A stretch of 64,000 nt of DNA from Chitinophagaceae bacterium (GCA_947454155.1 CANGIT010000005.1:62001-126000), one strand, 5' to 3'; counted from the first letter of the stretch, positions 44,220 to 54,890 are shown. Program-made: numbers and translations. Notes: generated from the sequence alone by a model not told the origin.

Positions 44220-44298
44220 AGATTAGAGATTAGGTGATTTATAGAACACAACTAACTTTTGATTTTTTTACATTTTTTACTTTATAATTTTTCTAGCC

Positions 44299-44595
44299 AT
44301 GAGTTTTTCTAGCGATTACGCAGCCGAACTGCAAAAAATCATCAACAACAATTCATTTTTAGTAGACGTTCGAACACCGGAAGAATTTGCCGAAGGCCAT
44401 GTGCCCGGATCGGTGAACATTCCGCTGGATACCATTCCTTTGCAACTGCCTCTTTTCATGAGGAAAGACAATATTATAGTTTTTTGCAGAAGCGGCATGA
44501 GAAGTGCGCAAGCCAAAGGATTCCTTGATCAGCAGGGATTCAATAATGTTTTCAATGCAGGAACCTGGATGGATGTAAAACAAATGATACAATGA
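44299..44595 (+). CDS. Rhodanese-like sulfurtransferase
   Basis: 98 residues. VDVRTPEEFAEGHVPGSVNIP is the N-terminal motif, and the active-site loop is FCRSGMRS with Cys63. It should carry persulfide sulfur. It overlaps the start of the next gene by four bases (ATGA at 44592). Confidence 0.93.
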   Translation: MSFSSDYAAELQKIINNNSFLVDVRTPEEFAEGHVPGSVNIPLDTIPLQLPLFMRKDNIIVFCRSGMRSAQAKGFLDQQGFNNVFNAGTWMDVKQMIQ

Positions 44596-44948
44596 GAAAA
44601 ATAATTGTTGTGTTTACTCTTTTTTTCGGCAGTTTGTTGGCTGCGTGTAATGAGCAAAAAAACAGTTCTGCTCAAGACAAGACAGTAACGGAAAGTACAA
44701 ATAAAAAAACAATAGTAGTGGATGTGCGGTCAAGAGAAGAATGGGAAAATGATGGACATGCCGATTGTGCGGTCAATTTTCCTTTGGATGAACTTGAATT
44801 GTACACGGATACTTTGAAAAAATTCAATCACATCGAAGTTGTATGCAAAAGCGGAGGTCGTGCTGCAAATGCCAAAGAGATGCTGGAGTCGATGGGTTTT
44901 ACAGATGTGGTTAACAAAGGTTCGTGGGAAAACATCAATTGTCACTGA
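44592..44948 (+). CDS. Lipoprotein rhodanese
   Basis: 118 residues with a lipobox (FFGSLLAAC, Cys19) before a rhodanese domain: VDVRSREEWENDGHADCAVNF and the active loop VCKSGGRA (Cys85). It is therefore exported and membrane anchored, so it could handle sulfur species at the cell envelope. It is translationally coupled to the previous rhodanese. Confidence 0.9.
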   Translation: MRKIIVVFTLFFGSLLAACNEQKNSSAQDKTVTESTNKKTIVVDVRSREEWENDGHADCAVNFPLDELELYTDTLKKFNHIEVVCKSGGRAANAKEMLESMGFTDVVNKGSWENINCH

Positions 44949-44981
44949 TTTTTAAAATAAATTCCGGCCCTGTTGAATTGT

Positions 44982-44989
44982 TATATTTG
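44982..44989 (+). promoter_or_regulatory. Candidate -7 box before the Crp/Fnr gene
   Basis: TATATTTG matches TAnnTTTG and lies 23 bases before the ATG at 45012. No convincing -33 TTTG is seen. Confidence 0.3.
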
Positions 44990-45011
44990 CTCTTCAACTT
45001 AATTCACCAAC

Positions 45012-45641
45012 ATGAGCCAGCTTGATAATTTGAAACAGGTGTTGGAACCGGAACTCATCCGGGAAATCGAACAATTTGGAACCTACCAGGAATTCAAAGA
45101 GGGAGACGTGATCATGGATTATGGCAAATACATCCGGATGATGCCCATCATACTTGAAGGCACCGTGAAAGTATACAAGCTGGATGAAAATGGTAAGGAA
45201 CTTTTACTCTACTACCTCTCCAGCAGCGAAAGTTGCTCTATGGCTTATAGTTGCTGTGTGGAAGCCAAAAAAAGCGAAGTGAAAGCCATCGCCGAAACAG
45301 ATACCACACTTATCGGCATACCCAACATCAAACTCGAAGAATGGCTTTGTAAATATCCCGGCTGGAAAAACTATATCATGCGCAGCTTCAACGAACGTTT
45401 CATTGAGTTGCTGCGTTCCATTGAAAGCATAGCCTTTCATAAACTCGATGAAAGACTGATAGCGTATTTGAAAGAGAAAAAAAGATTAGCAGGGTCAAGT
45501 GTAATCAAAGTTTCGCATTATCTGATTGCCGATGAGCTGGCTACTTCCCGGGTGGTCATATCAAGATTGCTCAAACAGCTTGAAAATGACGGAAAAATCT
45601 TGCTGTATCGCAACGAAATAAAAATCATGAAGGAATTATAA
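45012..45641 (+). CDS. Crp/Fnr-family regulator of the sulfur cluster
   Basis: 209 residues: a cyclic-nucleotide-binding fold (1-140) and a C-terminal winged helix (ADELATSRVVISRLLKQLENDG). Cysteines at 75, 81, 82 and 113 (SSESCSMAYSCCVEAKK) cluster where Fnr-type sensing could occur, so a thiol-based or persulfide sensor is plausible. Its place at the end of the sulfur gene run makes it the likely regulator of that run. The effector is not known. Confidence 0.82.
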   Translation: MSQLDNLKQVLEPELIREIEQFGTYQEFKEGDVIMDYGKYIRMMPIILEGTVKVYKLDENGKELLLYYLSSSESCSMAYSCCVEAKKSEVKAIAETDTTLIGIPNIKLEEWLCKYPGWKNYIMRSFNERFIELLRSIESIAFHKLDERLIAYLKEKKRLAGSSVIKVSHYLIADELATSRVVISRLLKQLENDGKILLYRNEIKIMKEL

Positions 45642-45661
45642 CCTTGTTTTCACCATCCGCA

Positions 45662-46318
45662 CTATAACCATCCTTCCATCAATAACGCAAAGTCTGCAGG
45701 AGACAATACGCCTTGTATGGTTTGGCGTACCGCTTCAAAAGCTTCCGCTGGTGCATTGGCTTTGAACGCTTCCAGCACCTGACGGTTTTCCTCACGTCGG
45801 CGTGCGGGCACAATGTATTTGAACCATAGCAAGAGAGTACGAAAATCCATGTGCTGCATGATGACTACCTGATGGCCAATTAATTCTTCATCCGTGAAAT
45901 ATTGCTGCATCATTACTTCGGTGTGACGATCTTCTTCGGCGATATGCAACAAGTAATGGCTGTGAAATTCGGTAAATTGCAAATAATAATCATGTCCCTC
46001 CTCATCGGTTTGTGTTCCGTCAAACGCGTCCAGCTTTTGTTTTAAGTTTTTTTCAAGCTCGTTGATTTCAATATGCTCCGCGGATTCTTTTGCTGCTAGT
46101 CCGGGTTGCTTTTCATCGAGCGGCTTCAGTATATAGTTGTCTTCGGTTTGCGTATGATCAAAAAGCAAATGAAAAACCTCTTCTCCCAATTCCTGCAACT
46201 GCTTTACAGAAGCCGTGTTTCCATAATTTGTTTTTCCGGCGAGTAAAGAAAACTGTGCAAGGGCATTGCGTAAACCTTTGTGTGGAGGATCAAGTGATTT
46301 TAAACGGGCGAGTGACAT
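45662..46318 (-). CDS. Hemerythrin-domain protein
   Basis: 218 residues. The hemerythrin-like iron-binding pattern is visible as FDHTQTEDNYIL, then the His/Glu-rich FTEFHSHYLLHIAEEDRHTEVM and GHQVVIMQHMDFR. It may bind a di-iron centre and sense oxygen or nitric oxide. It is convergent with the Crp/Fnr gene, and the two are close, so a shared redox or nitrosative function is possible. Confidence 0.85.
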   Translation of the reverse strand: MSLARLKSLDPPHKGLRNALAQFSLLAGKTNYGNTASVKQLQELGEEVFHLLFDHTQTEDNYILKPLDEKQPGLAAKESAEHIEINELEKNLKQKLDAFDGTQTDEEGHDYYLQFTEFHSHYLLHIAEEDRHTEVMMQQYFTDEELIGHQVVIMQHMDFRTLLLWFKYIVPARRREENRQVLEAFKANAPAEAFEAVRQTIQGVLSPADFALLMEGWL

Positions 46319-46373
46319 GCGTTTGTTTTTTATGGCCCCAAAAGTATTACAATTCCGTTGAAAACTGCAAAGC

Positions 46374-49300
46374 TCAGCAGCCCATGAGCCTCATCATCGA
46401 TTGTATTAAATCGGCGTCCGGCTTGTGGTAAAAAATGCCATGGTTATCATGGGTACGAACACCTCTCACAAAAAGATAAATGACACCGCCGAAATGTAAA
46501 TTGTAATCAAAATCGGGTATACGCCAGCGTAAGTAGATACACAAAGCCACCGTGTACAGGTGATATTGCAAATGGTAATTATTGGCGGCCATGGCCTCGG
46601 CCACTTTCGCCTGATCGTAGTCGGAAGTTTTGTATCCCAGATGGTTCGACTTCCAGTCGAGGATGTAATATTTTCCTTTCTGCTCAAAAAACAGGTCCAT
46701 CTTGCCATTCATGATCCCTTGCAGGGTGGTTTGATTCGCGCCAGCCTGCAATCGCCAGGGCGTATGTGGTGGAGACAGTTTTTCCAGTTCGGTTATTTTG
46801 ACGGTGTTCACCGGAAAATCAAACTCAAGCTCGTTGAGCTTTTTTGCATTGGATAGCGATGAAAGTGTAAAATCGCCTGATGGAAAAGATAATGGCACTC
46901 GAAGCACCTGCTGCATCATTTGAAACAAACCTTCTGTTTCTTCGTCGTTGATACGAGCGCCCAACCGACGGGCGGCTTTTGAAATGATTTTTTTCCATTG
47001 CGACTCATCCGTAAAATCCGCTTGTTCAAAAATGAAATGCAGCAGATTGCCGGTATGAGCTCCTTTTTTGAGTGTATTGAAAATGAATTGGTCGTAAGGA
47101 GTGATGTTTTCCGAGAATTCGGCAGGATAATTCAGCATCGCGTGCGAAGGATTGAGTGCACTGTAACTCATTTTCCTCCAGCCGGTATCGAGCAATGAAA
47201 AGTTGTCGGCCTTTAAATAACGTGCAGGTATAACTGATGCGGCAGAACGATATTTGTAAAGAGCCGGTGTAAGCGCAGAAGGATCTTCCCATACAATCAA
47301 ACTGTCTATGCCGGCGGGTTTGTTTTCGGAAAGCGAATGAATGAAATTCTTAACTGAACTTGCTCTTGCTTTTTGGTTGGTGAAGATGTAGCATTTATAT
47401 TTTGCCCGGGTTAAAGCCACATACAATAGTCTTCTGTTTTCTTGTTCGGCCTGTTTCATTCTCCAGGCTTCACATTCAGCAGACAATATTCCTTTATGAT
47501 CGAAATAATATTGTCCGTCGTCTTCACTTCTGAAATCATCCGCGTGGACGTGCCTTTTGGATTGGGTGTCCAAATCAAGATTAGGAGCCAGCACCACTTT
47601 GTATTCCAGTCCTTTGCTTTTATGGACGGTTATGATTTTTACGGCCGTTTCATCATTGTCTATTCTTTGCACATATTCATCTCCTTCCAGCGTCTTGCCT
47701 TCAATGGCTTTACCCAGCCAGTTCAACAACTCATGAGGGGCATATTGTTTTTTATTTTCGATGGCATTCAACAGCTCCATCAACTGAATCAGGTTCGACA
47801 ATTTTCGCTCGCCTTCATCATGATTCACATCGAGCATCCTTTCGCGAAACTGATGATCGTTGATGAATTTCATCAGCATCACATACACACCACGGTCGGC
47901 GGCAAATAAAGATTGCTGATACGTTTTGAATCTTTCCACAACAACCTCTTCCTGTTTCAGCAGCATCTCTGCCAATGTAAAACCGGCGATTTCGGTGAGA
48001 AGGGCTTTTTGTATTTTGTCTTTTTCCAAACTGATCACTGCATGAAGTACATAATAGATTTCCCTCGCCTGCTCTGTTTGCAACACCTTGTCGTCTTCGA
48101 GAGTTACAGCGGGGATTTTAAAGTAAGCCAGTTTTTTCTTGATGGCACGGGCTTCTGAATTGGTGCTGACCAGTATACCGATATCTGAAGGTTTCAGTTG
48201 GCTTGTTTCTCCGTTTTTATTGAATTCGTAATTTTCTTTCAGCAATTCGGCCACCTGCGCCGCGGTTGCATTATGCAGATCTTCCTTCACCGGTGTTTCA
48301 ATGATGCTGAGCGGAGGCAAGGCTTTCCCATCAAGTTGTAAACACATGTTGTCGGTGCCGGATGGCGCTTCTACTTCAATGTAGGCTATCCTGTCGTTGC
48401 TGCCGTCAAAATGAAAGGTGTCGAAATCGGGAGTAGGCAGAAAAAACATGTTCAGCGCCTGAATAACGGAAGCGGATGAACGATAGTTGGTGTTCATGTT
48501 GAGCACCCTGTCCACGCCCTCGTTCCTGGCCCTGAAATAAGTGTTCATGTCGGCTTTTCTGAACGCATAAATGGATTGCTTGGGGTCGCCGATATAGAAA
48601 AGAATGGTGTTTTGGTTGAACAAGCGGCTGAAAATTTCGTACTGTATGCTATCGGTATCCTGAAACTCATCGATAAAAACCGCTTTGTATTTTTTTCGCA
48701 CCAGATCGCACAAGGCATCATTGACAATGACTGCATCTCTTACTTTGGCTATCATATCGTCGAAAGAGATCCAGCCATTTTTTTCTTTTTGCCGCGCCAC
48801 TGTAGTGGTGATTTCATGCAATGCAAATTGGAGGAGTTGATTGTAATACGTATGTTCGGCGTCTTTCAACTGGGTCTCCAATTCCTCTGCTTGAGCAAAT
48901 GAAGCGATGATTTCAGGAAATATCAATTGCACATATTTTCCTTTGTTGACGCTCTTTTTAATTTTTAGCAACAAAGATTCCGGCTGCTCAAAGAGTTCGG
49001 GCTGCTCCTCTACCCATTTTTGGGCAGTCTTGTTTTTTCTGCAAGTCTCACGGAGCTGATCGCTGTTTTTTTCCAGATAGTCGATCTGCCAACTGCAGAT
49101 ATTTTCAATCTCTTTTTCAATCTCTTTTACATTTTCCAGAAATCTTTGCTGACCGTCTGCCGTTAGTTGATTGTCATATATGGCTCTTACCCACAGCTGT
49201 TTTCCACTGATGGTTTTCTGTGCCATCTCTGTAAGGGTAACGATGGAAAGCAATGGTTGCAATCGCTCTAAAACCGGCAAAGAAAGTGTGGTGATGTGTG

Positions 49301-49829
49301 TTCTCCAGCATTCATTCACCGCCTGTTGTATCACATCGTTGTAATCGCCGCCCGATATGGCTTTGGCCCCAAAGGTCTGTTCGGTATCAAAGGCATATTC
49401 GGTAAGCATCTGCTGGCAAAAACTGTGGATGGTCATGATGGCGGTTTCATCCATGGTGATGACGGCATTTTTCAGCCACTCCGTTGTTTTTCCCTTGCCG
49501 TTGTTTTTTATCGATCTTTCCACAATGGTGATGATGTCTTTTTCATCACTTGCGCCAGCTCCCTGTTCACAGATACGCAATGCTGTTCTGATAAACATCC
49601 TGATCCTGGTTTCCAGTTCGGCCACCGCATATTTGGTAAAGGTGACCATCAGAATTTCACTGATGGCAAAAGGCTGACCTTTTTCATTTTTGGTTTCAAG
49701 CAACAATCGCAGAGCCAGCAGGGCGATGGAGTAGGTTTTACCTGTACCGGCACTGGCCTCAATCAAACTGCGCTGGTCGAGTGTGACCTCCAGAGCCTGG
49801 AAGGGATATGGTGTTTGGGCATTCATCAT
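46374..49829 (-). CDS. recB: RecB subunit of exonuclease V
   Basis: 1151 residues. Superfamily I helicase motifs: ASAGTGKTYSIALL (Walker A), DEFQDTDSIQYEI (Walker B), GDPKQSIYAF and VHKSKGLEYKVV. The C-terminal nuclease has ILDWKSNH and QYHLYTVAL. It is the last gene of the operon, its start overlapping the recC stop by four bases. Confidence 0.95.
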   Translation of the reverse strand: MMNAQTPYPFQALEVTLDQRSLIEASAGTGKTYSIALLALRLLLETKNEKGQPFAISEILMVTFTKYAVAELETRIRMFIRTALRICEQGAGASDEKDIITIVERSIKNNGKGKTTEWLKNAVITMDETAIMTIHSFCQQMLTEYAFDTEQTFGAKAISGGDYNDVIQQAVNECWRTHITTLSLPVLERLQPLLSIVTLTEMAQKTISGKQLWVRAIYDNQLTADGQQRFLENVKEIEKEIENICSWQIDYLEKNSDQLRETCRKNKTAQKWVEEQPELFEQPESLLLKIKKSVNKGKYVQLIFPEIIASFAQAEELETQLKDAEHTYYNQLLQFALHEITTTVARQKEKNGWISFDDMIAKVRDAVIVNDALCDLVRKKYKAVFIDEFQDTDSIQYEIFSRLFNQNTILFYIGDPKQSIYAFRKADMNTYFRARNEGVDRVLNMNTNYRSSASVIQALNMFFLPTPDFDTFHFDGSNDRIAYIEVEAPSGTDNMCLQLDGKALPPLSIIETPVKEDLHNATAAQVAELLKENYEFNKNGETSQLKPSDIGILVSTNSEARAIKKKLAYFKIPAVTLEDDKVLQTEQAREIYYVLHAVISLEKDKIQKALLTEIAGFTLAEMLLKQEEVVVERFKTYQQSLFAADRGVYVMLMKFINDHQFRERMLDVNHDEGERKLSNLIQLMELLNAIENKKQYAPHELLNWLGKAIEGKTLEGDEYVQRIDNDETAVKIITVHKSKGLEYKVVLAPNLDLDTQSKRHVHADDFRSEDDGQYYFDHKGILSAECEAWRMKQAEQENRRLLYVALTRAKYKCYIFTNQKARASSVKNFIHSLSENKPAGIDSLIVWEDPSALTPALYKYRSAASVIPARYLKADNFSLLDTGWRKMSYSALNPSHAMLNYPAEFSENITPYDQFIFNTLKKGAHTGNLLHFIFEQADFTDESQWKKIISKAARRLGARINDEETEGLFQMMQQVLRVPLSFPSGDFTLSSLSNAKKLNELEFDFPVNTVKITELEKLSPPHTPWRLQAGANQTTLQGIMNGKMDLFFEQKGKYYILDWKSNHLGYKTSDYDQAKVAEAMAANNYHLQYHLYTVALCIYLRWRIPDFDYNLHFGGVIYLFVRGVRTHDNHGIFYHKPDADLIQSMMRLMGC

Positions 49830-52800
49830 TTTATATTCAGGTCGGAATAAATGAATTGGGTATGGGCTTCAAATGCAGGAAAATGATCTACATGTAAAAA
49901 GCCATTCTGATCAGCCTTGTTCACATAGTAATCCGACAGCATTCCTTTAAAGAGATCACTGTTGCGAACTCTGTTCAATTCTGACAGATAGGTTTCGGGA
50001 CCACTTAAAAACCATTTGACATAATCATCAACATTGGGATAAAACAGCAACGGACTTTCATGACCCTGTTTGAACATCTGAATGCATTGTGTCAATTTTT
50101 CCAACGCCTGTTGCGGATCATATTGCGCTGCAGATAATGTATAGGTGTTGTATTTTTCCTTATGGTAAATCAGCGTGAGCGATAATGGAAGATCCATGGC
50201 GCGAAGTGCGAGATATTTCAAATAGCCACCAATCCAGGTCATGTGCGTTTTTTCTTCCGGCATTGAAATCACGACAAGCTGTTGTTCATATATGGATGAA
50301 ATCGTTCCGGTCAATTGAACGCCATCCAATTCCAGGGCTACCGGAATGGTTTGTTCAGGTGCGCCGTGGGTAACCATTTCGAGCACTTCTCGAAGCGGAC
50401 GAATTTTTTCAAGGGCATCCAGAGCGGTGAGCGTCCCCATGTTTTTGAGCGGAAGCTTGCCTTTTCTGATCATGTCCATTGCAAATGACTGTATTTGCCC
50501 ATCATCGAAACCAATCAGTTTTTTTTGAATGTCGAGCAGTTGCCATTTTGAGAGTTCAAACAATTCTTCTTCAGGCAACAACAGGTCTTCACTCCTTTTA
50601 TAATACACATCCAGCACTTTGTTGAAATACCATCTGATAGGATGTTCAAAAAAACGAATCAGCTGTTCGAGCTCAAGTTCTTTGAATACAGGTTGCTTGT
50701 TGTTGGCGACAGCCGTAAATACATCTGTGGGCGGTTGAAGATGGTCGCTGCTTAAATAACTGTACAATCTTTTACCTTCAAAATAACGCTGACTGAAACC
50801 ATGTAAAGGATGTTCGGTGATCCATTGCTGACGAACTTGAAAGGGATGGTCCTGCACACCTTTGGTCACATAATCAATCAGCTCCTCCACCATCAGCGAG
50901 GGTGGCAACACAGATCCGTCTTTGATGTCGCGGCCTTTGTAACTTAAATACAGATAAGCTCTTGCCGACAATACGGTTTCCAAAAAGAGGTGCTTGTCAT
51001 TTTCTTTCACGTTGCGGTCGCCCTTTTCCTGAGATGCATTGAACAGGCTGAAGCTGATCTGATTTTCTTTTCGGGGAAACTTGTCATAATCAAGTCCGAG
51101 CATGGCCACAACTTTAAAAGGCACGCTTCGCATCGGAATGAAAGAACAAAAAGTAATACCACCCCTGATGAAAGAATGTTTTCTTTTTTCGGAACTCAGG
51201 CGGTCTACAAATCCTTTTCTGAAAGCCTCAAAACTTACCCGGATGTTAGCCACCTGTGTGTCTCCCTCAAGCCTTTCGGCATATTGTATGAACAAGTGAT
51301 AATCATCATCTTCTTTTTCGCCCGATTCAAATACCAGCGCTTCTGTCATTTCTTTCAGGTACGACATCCATTCGCCCAGAGGTTTTATTTCGTCATGGGC
51401 GGCCGAATATTTCCGCAAGGTTTTGATGAAGTGAATCAGTCTTACAATTTCCTCCGCGTCATCCCCTTCAAAAGCATCCACGGGGGCTAACTCCTCTCCG
51501 TTGTAGATTATAGCAGGTGAGCCGCTGATACAAATGCCCAGGAGCAATTTATGAAGACCATATTCCCAGCTGAAATAACGGGTATCATTAGCCGCGTCGC
51601 CCTGCCATCCAAACCTTATGTTGGCTTGCATCAAAGCCTTGCGGATAAGCTCGGTTCGGGTGATGCCGAATCTGGAACGGATATAATGATTATCGAGCAG
51701 TTCCATTATTTTTTCGGAAGTAAATCGGTCGTCGCTGATATCGAGCAGCTGATGAATGGCCGAAAACAGGGTGTTGCCCTGACTGATGGATTCGTCGGCG
51801 ATATTATAGGGAAAGGAATAAGGTGCATTGTCGAATACGGCGCGAATGAAAGGTGCATATAAATCGATATCGTTCACCATCACCAGTATATCTCGCGGCG
51901 CGAGTTGTTCTTTGCGCTGATCGACCAGCTGCACCAGATAATTATAAAGCACCTCTACCTCACGGGCAGGCGTATAGGCGGCGTTGATGGTGATGGAACC
52001 GTCTGTAACATCTTCGAGACAGAGCGGTTGCCGTTCGGATTTCAATGCGTTGTTGTAGATGTCTGTCTGGATTTTCTGCAACAGGTTTTGGGGTGTTGCA
52101 GGAGGTTCGCTATAGGCATCATCGTAAACATTGAGAAAACTTTCATCATTGAATAAAAGCCAAAAACTGTCTTTGATCACTTTTCCCCAATTCAGCAACA
52201 AATCGTTACCCAGCGTGAAATGTTCGGGGGTTCCCTTCTTGTTGCGTTGCAAAATTTTCACCATGGCCTTCTCCGTCACCTGATCCATCCAGTAAGTTTC
52301 GGGAGCCGGGTTATTCAGATAAAAGCTCACCGATACGATTTCGGAAAGCTGTTTAAAAAGGTGGAGATAATAAGGGGTGATGATGGCCAATCCGAAAAAA
52401 TAAATGCGGGGCAGTTCTTTTTTCAGCCTTTCCTGATGCAAGGGATCTTTCAGGGCTTCCAATATCTGATGGGCAATGGTGGTGCGGTCGGTGAAATTGC
52501 TGCCGTATATCTGTCTGAGCTGCTGCCACAAATAGGATTGCCAGTGAAGATCGGGTTCTGTGCTTAATATTCCCTTGTTCCAATCGGCGATATGGAGCGG
52601 TCGGTACACCTGGTACTGATCAAATAAGTCGGCCACTTTCATGGCCAAAGAAAGTTTTTTGGCTTCCTGGTTTACATAATAACCGCTTACTGCCGGAAAA
52701 GCCTGCATGAAAGCTGTATCACCGAGCAATTGATACACCATCCATTGTAGTTGTTGCGCCCCTGCTGGTGGCATTTTTTTCTGACATACCACCGCATAGA

Positions 52801-53014
52801 CGGTACTGATAATGTCGGTGGGACTTAAAAAAGCAAGGTTGCTGGCGATGCCCAAACGTTGGGCGATCTGTATTTTCAACCAGCTGTTGATGCCTTCGGT
52901 TTGGGTGATGAGATGAGGGCGTATGAACACGTCGCCCTGCTGCTCACGAAGGTCTTCCGTAAGCTTATCAGAAAGTCGCTCCAGCGAATTAGACACATAA
53001 AGTTGTAACGGCAT
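49826..53014 (-). CDS. recC: RecC subunit of exonuclease V
   Basis: 1062 residues. The N-terminus LYVSNSLERLSDKL and the segment LYLSYKGRDIKDGS with SLMVEELIDYV match RecC. It lies ten bases from the recD stop and overlaps recB. It stabilises the complex and recognises Chi in E. coli, although the Chi sequence in Bacteroidota differs. Confidence 0.94.
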   Translation of the reverse strand: MPLQLYVSNSLERLSDKLTEDLREQQGDVFIRPHLITQTEGINSWLKIQIAQRLGIASNLAFLSPTDIISTVYAVVCQKKMPPAGAQQLQWMVYQLLGDTAFMQAFPAVSGYYVNQEAKKLSLAMKVADLFDQYQVYRPLHIADWNKGILSTEPDLHWQSYLWQQLRQIYGSNFTDRTTIAHQILEALKDPLHQERLKKELPRIYFFGLAIITPYYLHLFKQLSEIVSVSFYLNNPAPETYWMDQVTEKAMVKILQRNKKGTPEHFTLGNDLLLNWGKVIKDSFWLLFNDESFLNVYDDAYSEPPATPQNLLQKIQTDIYNNALKSERQPLCLEDVTDGSITINAAYTPAREVEVLYNYLVQLVDQRKEQLAPRDILVMVNDIDLYAPFIRAVFDNAPYSFPYNIADESISQGNTLFSAIHQLLDISDDRFTSEKIMELLDNHYIRSRFGITRTELIRKALMQANIRFGWQGDAANDTRYFSWEYGLHKLLLGICISGSPAIIYNGEELAPVDAFEGDDAEEIVRLIHFIKTLRKYSAAHDEIKPLGEWMSYLKEMTEALVFESGEKEDDDYHLFIQYAERLEGDTQVANIRVSFEAFRKGFVDRLSSEKRKHSFIRGGITFCSFIPMRSVPFKVVAMLGLDYDKFPRKENQISFSLFNASQEKGDRNVKENDKHLFLETVLSARAYLYLSYKGRDIKDGSVLPPSLMVEELIDYVTKGVQDHPFQVRQQWITEHPLHGFSQRYFEGKRLYSYLSSDHLQPPTDVFTAVANNKQPVFKELELEQLIRFFEHPIRWYFNKVLDVYYKRSEDLLLPEEELFELSKWQLLDIQKKLIGFDDGQIQSFAMDMIRKGKLPLKNMGTLTALDALEKIRPLREVLEMVTHGAPEQTIPVALELDGVQLTGTISSIYEQQLVVISMPEEKTHMTWIGGYLKYLALRAMDLPLSLTLIYHKEKYNTYTLSAAQYDPQQALEKLTQCIQMFKQGHESPLLFYPNVDDYVKWFLSGPETYLSELNRVRNSDLFKGMLSDYYVNKADQNGFLHVDHFPAFEAHTQFIYSDLNIK

Positions 53015-53024
53015 GTTCAGATTT

Positions 53025-54890
53025 TTAGTCGGTCAGTTCACGATAACGATAATTGATACCCGAAGCCCTGCTTACCGACTGGGCGGCTGTTTGCATCATC
53101 ACGGCTTCGGTGGCCGAAACCATCACCAGCTGTTTGGCCCTTGTGACGGCTGTATATAGCAACTCGCGGGTCAACAGCTGATTTTCTTTTTGCGTGGGCA
53201 TCACCACCAGAACATTGTCGTATTCAGAACCCTGACTTTTATGGATGGTCATGGCAAACACCGTTTCACATTTTCCAATAAATGCTACCGGCAGTTCGCG
53301 AATATTACCGTCCTTACCTTCAAAATAGGCACGGTATTGATCTTTTGTCTTTTTTCTCACCAATCCCACATCACCATTGAAAAGTTCAAGTTCCTTATTG
53401 TTTTGGGTGATGATGACGGGACGGTTTTCGTAAAACTCTCCTTCGGGATTGAACAGGCTGCCATCGGCATTTTTCAGGTTCCATTTTTTAAGTAATCTCT
53501 CCACCAGTTTGTTCATGGCATATACCCCTCTGTCTCCATCCTTCACCGCACAAAGAATCCGAAACCGATTAAAGGCTTTTATGGCCATTCCTGGGTCGGA
53601 CTCACCAATATAAGCAGTATAATTTTCAATCATGCGCTCCAGATGTTGCGGATCGATTGTTGTATCCAAAAGCACATCGCTCCAGGTGTTTTGACGGAAG
53701 ATGGCGTTAAGTGCGACTGTATCGTTTTCGATAATGGCGCGACTGAATTTACCGATTCCGCTGTTGCTGCCGAAACGATGACTTTTTTTCAGCTCAATGA
53801 TGTGGTGCATCAATGGGAAATCGCCTTGGCCAATCACATCGGCGTTGATATGGTTGTCTGCGGCCGGTATGAAACTGTTGATGAAAGCTGCTTTATCCGG
53901 ACTGAATAACGCAGTGGCATCCTGCAGGCGACACAAATCACCAAACAAGCTGCCGGCTTCCACCGAAGCCAGTTGATTGCGGTCGCCCAGCAAAATCAGG
54001 CGGGTAGAATTTCCAATGGCGGATAAGAGTTTGGCAAACATGGCCACATCAATCATGGAAGCCTCATCGATGATCACCACATCATATGGTAACGGGTGGA
54101 GCGCGTCGTGTTTGAAGTAAATGGAATCATATCGAAATCCCAGCAAGCGGTGCAATGTGGCCGGTTCAAGTTCATTGAAACGCTGACGTGTGTTGGCGGA
54201 AAGCGGAAGCGTAGTGGCTTTCAATGATTCACCCATGCGCATGGCCGCCTTACCGGTTGGCGCCGCCAGGGCCACTTTTAAGTCGGGGTAGGTTTCATAC
54301 AATAACGAAAGCACCTTGGCCACCGTGGTGGTTTTACCGGTACCAGGCCCGCCGGTAATGATGGTAAAATTGTGGCAATAAGCCAAAAGAGCGGCAACCA
54401 GCTGCCAATCGGTATTGTATGCAGGAGGGTCTCCCGGTTGAGATGGTATCGTTGAAGCCAGTGATTTGACCGTGTCGGCGATAGCTAAAAGTTCGTTGGT
54501 ACGTTGCTGATAATGATTTTTTTCCTGTGCCAGCAAGTGTTTCAGCGCTTGAAGAATGCTGGTTTCATAACTGAAATAACGATGCAGATAGAGCTTGTTA
54601 TGCAATAACAGAAATGGTTTGATAGTTTCAGCATCAGTTGAAATGATATCCGTAAGCAACAACAGGTCGGCCGGTGAGATGATGTTTTCGAAAGGAAGCT
54701 GATGGCGCAGCGCATAAAGCTCCTCCACATCAATACAGATATGACCTTCCGCCATTTTTTTGGAAAGCCAGAATGCATAAGCCCCAAAACCCGGCTGCGG
54801 AAAACAGTCGGCAAAATAATAATGCACCTCTTCGTCTTTAAGTATGGATTTTGCTGTCATGCTTGTTTGGAATCTTATCAATTGCTGCAT
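53025..54890 (-). CDS. recD: RecD subunit of exonuclease V
   Basis: 621 residues. Superfamily I helicase motifs: TGGPGTGKTTTVAKVL (Walker A), DEASMIDVAMF (Walker B), GDRNQLASVEAGSLFGDL, MTIHKSQGSEYDNVLVV and YTAVTRAK. The N-terminal 150 residues are the family's helical domain. It is the first gene of recDCB. Confidence 0.95.
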   Translation of the reverse strand: MQQLIRFQTSMTAKSILKDEEVHYYFADCFPQPGFGAYAFWLSKKMAEGHICIDVEELYALRHQLPFENIISPADLLLLTDIISTDAETIKPFLLLHNKLYLHRYFSYETSILQALKHLLAQEKNHYQQRTNELLAIADTVKSLASTIPSQPGDPPAYNTDWQLVAALLAYCHNFTIITGGPGTGKTTTVAKVLSLLYETYPDLKVALAAPTGKAAMRMGESLKATTLPLSANTRQRFNELEPATLHRLLGFRYDSIYFKHDALHPLPYDVVIIDEASMIDVAMFAKLLSAIGNSTRLILLGDRNQLASVEAGSLFGDLCRLQDATALFSPDKAAFINSFIPAADNHINADVIGQGDFPLMHHIIELKKSHRFGSNSGIGKFSRAIIENDTVALNAIFRQNTWSDVLLDTTIDPQHLERMIENYTAYIGESDPGMAIKAFNRFRILCAVKDGDRGVYAMNKLVERLLKKWNLKNADGSLFNPEGEFYENRPVIITQNNKELELFNGDVGLVRKKTKDQYRAYFEGKDGNIRELPVAFIGKCETVFAMTIHKSQGSEYDNVLVVMPTQKENQLLTRELLYTAVTRAKQLVMVSATEAVMMQTAAQSVSRASGINYRYRELTD

